A DNA stretch of 26,520 nucleotides from Nemertoderma westbladi (Eukaryota > Xenacoelomorpha > Nemertodermatida > Nemertodermatidae). The stretch is taken from assembly GCA_032718475.1 (NCBI GenBank), contig JAUCBJ010007991.1, forward strand, positions 1 to 26,520, in the 5' to 3' direction. Below the pieces are notes generated by a model. That model was not told the origin of the DNA, did no database searches, and saw nothing but the letters and a program-made list of their open reading frames with translations. Of this stretch, positions 19,232 through 26,520 are shown in pieces (positions within the stretch are counted from its first letter, which is position 1; each line of letters opens with the position of its first letter). A program made the position numbers and the translations under genes.

Positions 19232-19903
19232 GTTCCCAGAACCGAGGGAGAGAAACTGAGGCTTGGACGTGGTACGCCTGGAAGGCGCCGCGTGGGACGT
19301 ACGAACTATTAAGTACAAATTTAATTAATGCAAATAATCATATAAGTGCAATTTGTATGTACGTACGTAGTAATTAGTAATCTACAAATACATACGTTCG
19401 GAGTAAGTACTATAGTCATACAACCTTTCTCAATTAGCTACTGGGACTGGGGGGTAAACTGACTATGGCACTATGGACGAGACACAAGACAATTTCACAC
19501 TTCTTGAGTGCGACGGCACAAGAGGGGGGGGGGATTCGTCAGGAGGGATGAGGTAGTCAAAGTGGGGTTGAGGGACGGAGTAATAGTGTGAAGTGCGGAG
19601 AGAGTGCGGACGCAGTTCTAGTGTGTGGGGGGGAGAATAAGAGGCTGAGTGAGGGACGAGGAGGTCCGAGGGTATGAGAGAGTTGGGGTGAGAGTGGAGA
19701 AGAGATAGGGCGAAAGTGTTGGGGAAACAAAAGTCGCGTGAGAGGTGAGCGCGATCGGCCCGACACGGGACACCAGGCATAAAGGGTAGCGTTATCATAC
19801 CCATAGGGAGCGGCCTGGAAAGCCGGCTCCGAGAAAAAAGAATTCCACCCCACACCCGATACTAGATCGGGATCCAGCGGGATTGTAGCGCACTTTTTGG
19901 TTG
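19232..19903 (+). other. BEL 3' untranslated region, purine-rich
   Basis: No gene supported. It contains GTACGTACGTAGTAATTAGTAATC around 19358-19381 (related to the minisatellite core), and a long G/A-rich stretch (about 19515-19720) whose complement gives false open frames. Confidence 0.6.
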
Positions 19904-19932
19904 ATGCTATCTTCTTACCGGGAAGATAGCAT
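19904..19932 (+). other. Perfect 11-bp hairpin just before the BEL polypurine tract
   Basis: ATGCTATCTTC (19904-19914), a 7-base loop, and GAAGATAGCAT (19922-19932). It touches the purine tract. It could position plus-strand priming, act in 3' end formation, or be a remnant of a small insertion. Confidence 0.8.
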
Positions 19933-19941
19933 GGGGGGGAG
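19933..19941 (+). other. BEL polypurine tract
   Basis: GGGGGGGAG lies directly against the TGTTAG start of the 3' LTR, the normal place of the plus-strand primer. Confidence 0.85.
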
Positions 19942-20470
19942 TGTTAGCTTATTCAATCCCGCTAACACCCCATAAAGTTAAGCCGATAAGCAATATTGGG
20001 AGCCACGAGATTGGGTAATCAACCAACTCGTGCCACCCCAATAAAATGGGAAGGAGAAGCACACAATGAGGGTCAGGGGCCAAACCCCTAACCCAGAGAG
20101 AACAGGTGGAGTGAACGGGAACACTCCAAAGGGCGCCAACAAGGGTATCAACCAATCAGAGGGGGGAAAGGCATCGATTAGGTAGAGTAACAAGGCCAAC
20201 CCGTGCAATATAGCCAGTTGGCAGTAATCATTTCATTCAGTTATCTCAGTATCATATTGGTGCTAGTTAGGTTAGATAGTTTAGCTAGGGAAGGACCGGG
20301 ACTTTAGTTACCGTATCCCGCCTTCCGTGTACGACAATCCATATCTATATCTATATCTTTATACCAGTTATTATACACAACGAACGACACGAACTCATTT
20401 ACTTTCACACACGGCGGGGATGCGTAAACTAACACCGGATAAACCGGGATCCTTCCTGGATCCCGTCACA
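19942..20470 (+). repeat. BEL 3' LTR (529 bp)
   Basis: Uninterrupted; it shows what the 5' LTR looked like before the gypsy insertion. It begins TGTTAGC with the terminal inverted repeat GCTAACA, holds AATAAA (20040-20045) and CCAAT (20152-20156), and ends GTCACA followed by the duplication CTGTA. Confidence 0.96.
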
Positions 20471-20475
20471 CTGTA

Positions 20476-20684
20476 TATACAGTCGGGGTCTCAAAGTGCA
20501 TCTGTTCTTTGAGATTTTCTCAAAGAACTAAAAGTGTCTCAAATTTCTAAAAGTGGTCCAAGAAAATGACAAAGTGTCCTCAAAGATTTCAAAGTAGTAC
20601 TGTCAGTCATTTCATACAGTCCTGCCTGAAGCTGGCTATGGTATGGGGTATATTGACTTTGACTACTAAAGGGTAAAATATAAG
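20476..20684. other. Right flank of the BEL insertion with an 11-bp hairpin
   Basis: Non-coding. GTTCTTTGAGA (20504-20514), loop TTT, TCTCAAAGAAC (20518-20528) is a perfect hairpin. The next 80 bases repeat words such as TCAAAG and AAAGTGTC. No gene seen. Confidence 0.65.
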
Positions 20685-21053
20685 TAATAAAAACCTCTAT
20701 GAAACAATAAAGATGCCTCCAAAAAATACTGCAGTAATAAATATTTGTTATTGAAAGTAAGAATTAAACTTACTGCAGTAATAAAAAATTGTCTTTTTCT
20801 GCAGTAACAAATAATTTGTTACTGCAGTAGAAATTTTTATTCAATTATTTATTAATATTGATTACTGCAGTATTAATTTTTATTCAAATATTTATTAATT
20901 TATTAATATTGATTATTGCAGTAATAAATATTTGTTACTGCAGTAATAAATATTTGTTACTGCAGTAATTGTTATATCTTACTGCAGTAACTAATATTTA
21001 ATACAGCAGTATTTTTTGTAGGAATTTTTATTGTTTCATAGAGGATTTTATTA
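20685..21053. mobile_element. Foldback MITE with long terminal inverted repeats
   Basis: The left end TAATAAAAACCTCTATGAAA and the right end are inverted copies that stay similar over roughly 45-60 bp (20 bp nearly perfect, then a CAAAAAATACTGC block). The interior has no gene but about nine CTGCAG sites, most inside TTACTGCAGTAA palindromes, including a 22-bp tandem repeat near 20930-20970. A TA at each outer end would fit a mariner-like target duplication, but the AT-rich flanks make that uncertain. Confidence 0.72.
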
Positions 21054-22657
21054 ATTTATAATAGGGCTCTTTAGAGACGCCGTAATTGCGGGCTATCGGA
21101 ATGTGTTGGTATCTGTGTCATAGACAGTTTGTCTGTTGCCCTATCTATATTAATGTATAGTGCTAAAACTGTACTGTTTAAATTTGTTTAGCCCACGTGA
21201 ATGCCGAATACCTTTACCAATGCATTCCAATGCATTTTCATTTCAACCAGCCATACTTTGCCGCACTGTAAATTGTGTTATACAAAGTAAAGAATAACGA
21301 TAGAGGCAGGAATAAAGATAAATGATTCAAGTGCACTAATTGGCTGTTCGCATAGATGTTTTAGGCATTGTTGGTGCGTGTAAAAGCCTTTGCTGAATTG
21401 CCCCGTTATTTTTATTATCTTTTACATTAAAATACTCTGTAGTTGATTTAATAAGTGTAAGAGACCGTATTATTACTGTATCGGTGTTTTTAGAGGATCT
21501 AAGACTTATTTCCTTCGTATGTGTATTGTGAAAGGTATATTTTTATGATTCTATGGCAATTCGTGACGCAAAGGAGTGATAGCTACTCTTGAACAGTAGT
21601 TACTATGACTACGGTTAACAGCTGACATTCATACATGTTGATTTCCTTTGTTCTACGGCGTCTCTCAGCTCAGTCAGCCAATGAGAGCGTTTTTGTGGCT
21701 CCTTGTACAGAGAATTTCCGAGAAATGACGCAATGCCTATGTGCAGTGCTTACATTCAGTCTTGAGCCAAAGAAAGAACGGCTTGGAAGTATTTTTTGTG
21801 CTGTACTGCTTTTTAGTCGTACACTAGTAGGTTTAATTATAAAGGGCATATATCCTTTAACTGCATACTGATGACTGATGTCTGCATACTGCAGTACTGC
21901 ATACACTGCATACTGTGTAACATTGTGCATACTTTTATATTGTTATACTGCTATTTACCGTCAGTTCTTCATAATATGGTTGATGAATTATTATATTTGG
22001 AATAACGATAAATCACCCCGCAACCCAATATTCTTGATATACCGAAGGTAAGAGAGAAAGGTTACCAATAACGATTGTGACTTATGTTAAAGTGGTTTGA
22101 AGTGAATCTAATGTTATTTGATAGACCCTACATGAGTCAGCCTGTGTTCCTTTTATATGTGACTAAAATCAGTGAAGATTGGCAGATTAGTGTGCAGTAT
22201 TGTGCAGCATAGTGTATGAGTGAGTCTGTTAAAGAAGCAATTCCTAAAGAATGCGCCATATATGTGGATTATAATTAAGCCATATCGTTGCGAGTAGTTT
22301 AAGTCATAACTCTGTTTATGTAGATAAAGCGCCACGTCCTAAAGGAACTGTTAATATTACCGAAGGTGAATAATATTGTCAGAGATTATATAATACTGTC
22401 AGTCGAATAATACATTAGGCTTACATAGCAATAAAAATTAAACCGTCGAACCCAATCTCCCGGGAATTTCCAGCGGGTGAATGGTCGCGCACGGATTGGT
22501 TTCGACTAGTGTAGTGAATCAAATACTTGTCATAGACTAAAAAGCAGATTTATTATCTAGAAGACATTCTAATTTGGCGGGTTAAACTGCCAAAGGTCTG
22601 AAAGCGCGAACATTAAAGGATATAGCTTCTTATTGCAGTAAGCAATAAAGTTAAAAG
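21054..22657. other. Non-coding AT-rich stretch
   Basis: I see no supported gene. A CCAAT motif lies near 21680, and GCATACTG words repeat between 21870 and 21935. A 78-codon frame at 21635-21871 has no recognisable features. Part of this could belong to the LTR or leader of the element that starts at the right edge, but no second LTR copy is available to test it. Confidence 0.5.
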
Positions 22658-22800
22658 TACCGGTCAACCGGTACATCTGTAGGTCAGTAGGCCCAACTGC
22701 CAGAACCGGTACCAGTAGGCCTGACTGCCTGATCATCCGGACCGGTACCTACAGCAGTATTATTCGATTTTGATAATTATATACCGGTAGGCCTTAATAA
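22658..22800. repeat. Cluster of ACCGGT and TAGGCC words
   Basis: Contains the palindrome GTACCGGTCAACCGGTAC near 22658-22675, then CAGTAGGCCNNACTGCC twice and further ACCGGTAC copies. It looks like short-period degeneration or a small mobile palindrome. The same word recurs at 24427-24672 and inside other parts of the window. Confidence 0.55.
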
Positions 22801-22924
22801 TTAATCAGGGAGGGCCCGCCCTGGTTTTTTATTGAGATTTTACTTATTTCTGTCAAGTTTTATTTATTTGTAGGCCAGTATTGAACAGAAGGCGTGTAAA
22901 CCTGATCAGATTGTACAGACAATT

Positions 22925-23498
22925 TGTAGGCTGAGCTGTTGTCTGATTGCTGTTAAGTCTGAACGGATTGCAGTGTGTGTAGAGCAACTGTCCGATTAAG
23001 TACGGTTAGGAAGTTTGGGCAGCCAATGCAGTAAGGTAAACCCCAATTAAAGAATAAGTCGTACTACTGGGTTAGAACGCATACTCTCTAATCATTTCGG
23101 AGTCTGCATGTACTGTGGTTTATTTAGGCTTGAGAGTAGTCTGCCATCGTTTGGTCTGTACTTTGTTTGTGTAAGTCTGTACAGGTAGCGTATAATTTTA
23201 TTTAGATAACTTGTAGGCTGGATAGTTGTCTGGCTGTTATTAAGTCTGAACGGATTGTAGTGTGTGTAGAGCATCTGTCCGATTAAGTAAGGTTAGGAAG
23301 TTGAGGCAGCCAATGCAGTAAGGTAAACCCTCAATTAAAGAATAAGGCGTACTACTGGGTTAGAACGCATACTCCCTAATCGTTTCGGAGTCTGCATATA
23401 CCGTGGTTTGTTTAGGCTTGATAGTAGTCTGTCAGTATTTAGTCTGCATTTTGTTTAAGTGGTTTGTACGCGTTGCGTAATATTTATTATTCAGAGTT
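22925..23498. repeat. 287-bp tandem duplication
   Basis: Unit 1 (22925-23211) and unit 2 (23212-about 23498) both begin TGTAGGCTG and share long blocks such as GTCTGAACGGATTG, GCAGCCAATGCAGTAAGG and GGGTTAGAACGCATACTC, with many substitutions and small indels. It is an old duplication. No frame is conserved between the copies, so it is probably non-coding. Confidence 0.88.
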
Positions 23499-24426
23499 TA
23501 TGCGATTATTCGCAACATTCATGTCCCCAAGTTTGTTCCTACAGTAATTGTGTTTGTTATACATACCGCTATAGTTAAATTAACCCGGTACTATACGGGC
23601 TGCTCGGCGTAGGTAAAGACTGGTGATTTTGTGCATCGGTCACTCCAGCAGATGCCGTGGTTCTTTTAGCTGTTCAAGTATATTTAACTGCTGATTATTT
23701 GTTGTACAAGTACTCGTACCTAATTTAGGGTTTAGTGTACAGTGCTTTCCTGAAGTAATTAGTGTAGACATTATATTTGTGTTGTAAAGTGGTTGATAGG
23801 CACATTCGATTAGCTCTATTAACTTCTAGGTAGGAACACTCCGTGATACATAACGTAGAACCTATAGCGATACGGCTATAGGTCGTCAGGCGGTGGTATT
23901 TTCCTATCTAGACAACGCAGTGTATTTACTACTACTTATTATTTCAAATACCGTAGTACCCTGTCCGCTGTAATAATCAGTTTTCTAACCCTTTGTTAGG
24001 CTGGTTTGTAGACTTCTTGTAAAATTACCCTAAAAATTCGTATTTGCGTTTTTGTAAATTTTTGCATTTATTTAGAGATTGTAATCTCACCCGAATTGTA
24101 CGTAATTTGTAGTATTAAGTAACTTAGGTAAATTAGAATTATTTGTTTTAGTGTCCTATACGTAACACTTCACTGAAAGCGCACCGCTTTGTGTAGTGAT
24201 TACTCCCCAGAAATAATAACATTTATTTCAAACATTGACAAAACCCATTAAAACGGGTATATATATATTATAAATCAAATCTAACGATTTATAAATCGTA
24301 GGCCTACCATACAACCATTAGGTCTCAATATCAGTTGGATTACTGCTCAAATAACGGTAATAAAGTAAGTTAAAGTAACCAAGTAACCCTAAAATACAGA
24401 AATTCAATTATTTAAAATAATTGATA
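23499..24426. other. Non-coding stretch with one perfect hairpin
   Basis: AT-rich, no gene seen. ACCTATAGC (23860-23868), a 6-base loop, and GCTATAGGT (23875-23883) form a perfect 9-bp hairpin. Confidence 0.5.
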
Positions 24427-24672
24427 TACCGGTATTTACGATAGGCCTATTATCTTTATTTTTATAAATCTAGGTTGAAATTATACCGGTACTTGTAATT
24501 AATTCTATTTCAGAATTATATATCCTACAAACTGTAAGCTGTATACCGGTATTCCGATAGGCCTATTATATATTTATATATATTTGTGCTAAAATTATAC
24601 CGGTATTCTGTGATAAACCTAGTCTGTAATAATACTTATATAGTTATATATACTATAAGTATACCGGTATTC
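24427..24672. repeat. Five TACCGGTA-type palindromes at about 60-bp spacing
   Basis: Copies of ATACCGGTA(T/C) near 24427, 24483, 24543, 24598 and 24662 are set in AT-rich spacers; two are followed by a GATAGGCCTATTAT block. The spacing of 55-64 bp suggests a decayed satellite. Confidence 0.65.
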
Positions 24673-24807
24673 TAATATATTATATATATATCACGCTACA
24701 CTGAGTAGCAGTAACGGTAATTAATTACTAGGCTAGCAGTTCATACTGAGTTATTAGACTTACTCAGACTGTAATACAGCAGTAGACATTCAACGGTATA
24801 CATAGTC
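24673..24807 (+). other. Stretch upstream of the terminal ORF
   Basis: Short non-coding interval, AT-rich at first, then CAGACTGTAATACAGCAG. I could not place an LTR end or a primer binding site. Confidence 0.4.
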
Positions 24808-26520
24808 ATGTCTGATACTAAGCAGAACCTGTCAGACAGTTTATTAGATGTAACTATCTGCGACTCAGATAGAGACGTACAAACGTCTGGTCGTAAATCC
24901 AGTTCACCTCCCACTGTGAGGAAGGTCATCCCTCCAGTAGTAATAACAGAACCTAGGCTGGTCCAACATCGTAGGTCTATCATAGGCACTCGAGCTCAGG
25001 TCAAGCGGGACCAAAAGGCAGCGGAACAGCAACAACCCGCTAGTCAAGAACTTATTCCTCAGCGGCCCAGCAGCTCCAGTAGTGAGGATACTGTAGAGCT
25101 GACACCAGAGAGCGGAGCAGAGATGACGGATGCGGTTTATACGGATCCCCTTCTCATCCTTCCTGCAGCCGTGCTCGCTGGGTTATTGATCGCGGTGGAA
25201 GAACACCAGATCGATTGGGCGAGAAGTCAACGGTCAACTAGAGATAGCTACGCGGGCTACACTAGTGAAGAACTGAAGTCTATTGTCGAGTCGCAATGGA
25301 ACTTCCCCGGACCCGGACTCCCGTTTGATTTATCAGAAGCTGCCTGGGAAGACATACACCGGATGGGAGTAGCCAAGGAAACCATCGATCCAGCTGTGTG
25401 GAAGAGGTCCGCAGCCGGATACGCACAGGGATTCTTCAGCTCTATGGAGCGAATAGAAAAGCAACTTTTTCAACAACCTCAAGGACCTCAAGAGCAGGGA
25501 TCGCTGCTTTATCAAGTTAGAGAAAGAGTTCTGCGGATTAGGCTAATCTTATCCGCCTTTGAGGAGGCTTCTAAAAGAAGGCAAGACACGTCGTTGCAAG
25601 TTGCCGTAAAGACTTGGTTTCAACGGGTGAGTTGCCAGGTTCAAGGAGCAGCTCAGTGGAAGGCTCAGTTGGAGGAGCGCTCAACCCATGGAGAATCAAC
25701 AGACGCTACTTTTTCCCAAGTGGAAAGTGAAGCGACGGCAGAGAAACCGCATAAGAAGGATGCCATTGATATCTATCTGTCAGACTATCAGCGTTTTGTG
25801 GGAGATGAAGAGTTGAGGAGAAGGCTAGAGGGACTTAGCCCTAATAGTGAAGGAGCCCAGCGTGTGTTAGATGCAATTGATGTGGATAGGTTAGCGGCGA
25901 ACCAAGCTAAATTCGATGAACAACTCCGCATCGCTAGAGAAAAGGAAGAACAAGTAAAGAAAAAACGTATAGAAGACAGAAAGGCAGCGGCAGTAGCAGC
26001 AGCAGTGGCAGCTGCAGAAGCAGAAACAAAGGCGGCAGCGGCAGAGGCAGCGGCAGAGGCAAAAGCGGCAGCGGCAGAGGCAATGGCAGAGGCAAAAGCG
26101 GCAGCGGCAGAGGCAGCGGCAGAGGCAAAAGCGGCAGAAGCAGAAAGAAAGGCGGCAATGGCAGCGGCCGAAGCGGAAAGAAAGGCGGCAGAGGCAGTGG
26201 CAGAAGCAGAACGGAGGGCATCTGAAGAGGCAACCCAACTAGAGTTGGAAAATCTTCAAGAGAGGCAAGACAACTTCAATAAACAGTTAACAGCGAGCAA
26301 TATGCAGATGATGAGTCGATCTACTCCCAAAAGACAAGGGTATACCTCATCTGAGGAAGGCGATACCACCGACACTGAAGGCGGAAGAAATCGATCTCGC
26401 CTAAGCAGACGTAAAAGAACATTCCACCGGCAGAAATTGCCTGATTTGCCTCCAGCTGTTAGAAGGCAACTAAATAACACCAACTTAGGTAGTACAGAGC
26501 CCACAGACCAAATAATTACA
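24808..26520 (+). CDS. Gag-like protein with Ala-rich coiled coil, cut by the window end
   Basis: An uninterrupted frame of 571 codons from ATG 24808 to the last base; no stop is reached. Residues 1-110 are polar and Ser/Gln-rich. Residues 112-131 hold a short hydrophobic run (LLILPAAVLAGLLIAV). Residues about 140-390 are helical and Trp-containing, with motifs such as WNFPGPGLPFDL. Residues about 390-470 form an Ala/Glu/Lys coiled coil from GCA/GCG repeats. The tail is basic and Ser/Arg-rich (about 520-560), ending with a Pro-containing segment. The size, order and coiled coil recall ORF1 of the BEL element, and I infer a retroelement Gag, but no family was recognised. A host coiled-coil protein remains possible. 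The codon pattern is coding throughout. Confidence 0.6.
   Translation, partial: MSDTKQNLSDSLLDVTICDSDRDVQTSGRKSSSPPTVRKVIPPVVITEPRLVQHRRSIIGTRAQVKRDQKAAEQQQPASQELIPQRPSSSSSEDTVELTPESGAEMTDAVYTDPLLILPAAVLAGLLIAVEEHQIDWARSQRSTRDSYAGYTSEELKSIVESQWNFPGPGLPFDLSEAAWEDIHRMGVAKETIDPAVWKRSAAGYAQGFFSSMERIEKQLFQQPQGPQEQGSLLYQVRERVLRIRLILSAFEEASKRRQDTSLQVAVKTWFQRVSCQVQGAAQWKAQLEERSTHGESTDATFSQVESEATAEKPHKKDAIDIYLSDYQRFVGDEELRRRLEGLSPNSEGAQRVLDAIDVDRLAANQAKFDEQLRIAREKEEQVKKKRIEDRKAAAVAAAVAAAEAETKAAAAEAAAEAKAAAAEAMAEAKAAAAEAAAEAKAAEAERKAAMAAAEAERKAAEAVAEAERRASEEATQLELENLQERQDNFNKQLTASNMQMMSRSTPKRQGYTSSEEGDTTDTEGGRNRSRLSRRKRTFHRQKLPDLPPAVRRQLNNTNLGSTEPTDQIIT
25978..26220 (+). repeat. GCA/GCG/GAA trinucleotide-rich coding repeat
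   Basis: About 80 codons, nearly all GCA, GCG, GAG, GAA or AAA/AAG, encode units such as AAAAEAAAEAK. The 12-residue pattern occurs three times in succession around 26030-26130. This is likely slippage expansion kept in frame. Confidence 0.85.

Larger units (their letters stand above)
763..20470 (+). mobile_element. BEL/Pao-type LTR retrotransposon carrying two nested insertions
   Basis: The two 529-bp LTRs begin TGTTAG and end GTCACA. They are flanked by the direct repeat CTGTA (758-762 and 20471-20475), which fixes both ends. Order on the plus strand: split 5' LTR, leader, ORF1, pol (RT, RNase H, integrase), hairpin minisatellite, third ORF, polypurine tract, 3' LTR. The pol type (integrase with a DX49E spacing, and a segment reading LTPFGWTLSGP just before RT) is that of BEL/Pao elements. 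I found only two LTR differences, both transitions, one near 6535 versus 20331 and one near 6627 versus 20421, so insertion was recent. The 5' LTR is interrupted by a gypsy element and the minisatellite by a LINE. Pol is disabled, so this copy is unlikely to move by itself. Confidence 0.93.

Noticed and set aside
21635-21871. A 78-codon plus-strand frame
   Set aside because: Isolated, short and without domain, signal or neighbouring support.
25891-26238. Cys/Leu-rich minus-strand frames at the right edge
   Set aside because: They are the complement of the GCA/GCG repeat within the long plus-strand frame.

Overview
The window looks like a repeat-rich stretch of an animal genome, probably an invertebrate. 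It holds a BEL/Pao-type LTR retrotransposon (a group known from metazoans), a Ty3/gypsy element, an RTE-like LINE, a foldback MITE and several minisatellites. No ordinary host gene, tRNA or rRNA is recognisable. Frequent TACCGGTA and TAGGCCTA words in the AT-rich parts are a lineage flavour I cannot assign to a species.

Layout. 1-232 is a 21-bp minisatellite, followed by a small segment bounded by a poly-G and a poly-C tract (about 361-643). From 763 to 20470 lies one BEL/Pao element with 529-bp LTRs and a 5-bp target duplication (CTGTA at 758-762 and 20471-20475). Its 5' LTR is split by a Ty3/gypsy element on the minus strand (1031-6407, duplication TGCAAT). The two LTR halves, 268 + 261 bp, add up exactly to the length of the intact 3' LTR. 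The BEL body then runs: leader; ORF1 (6774-8816, charged coiled coil and Asn-rich, no zinc knuckles); a broken pol (8755-12319: RT, RNase H, integrase); a minisatellite built on the palindrome GGTACGTAGTACC, itself split by an RTE-like LINE (12544-15481); an unusual third ORF (16687-19231); a hairpin, a polypurine tract and the 3' LTR. Without its two passengers the BEL element would be about 11.4 kb.

How the parts relate. The gypsy copy keeps one uninterrupted Gag-Pol frame, but its 5' LTR keeps only about the first 108 of 267 bp. The BEL element is the reverse: I found only two differences between its LTRs, yet pol has two frameshifts and an in-frame TAG, and no protease is visible. The most interesting item is the third ORF. 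Its N-terminal half reads like a DEDD-type (WRN/RNase D/EXD-like) 3'-5' exonuclease domain, and its C-terminal part carries three retroviral-type zinc knuckles, one with its last Cys replaced by Tyr. The knuckles missing from ORF1 and pol therefore sit in a separate ORF downstream of integrase, where an env would be expected.

The right part (20476-24807) is non-coding and AT-rich: a foldback MITE (20685-21053), a 287-bp tandem duplication, hairpins and TACCGGTA repeats. A long gag-like ORF starts at 24808 and runs off the end of the window; it is probably the beginning of another retroelement.
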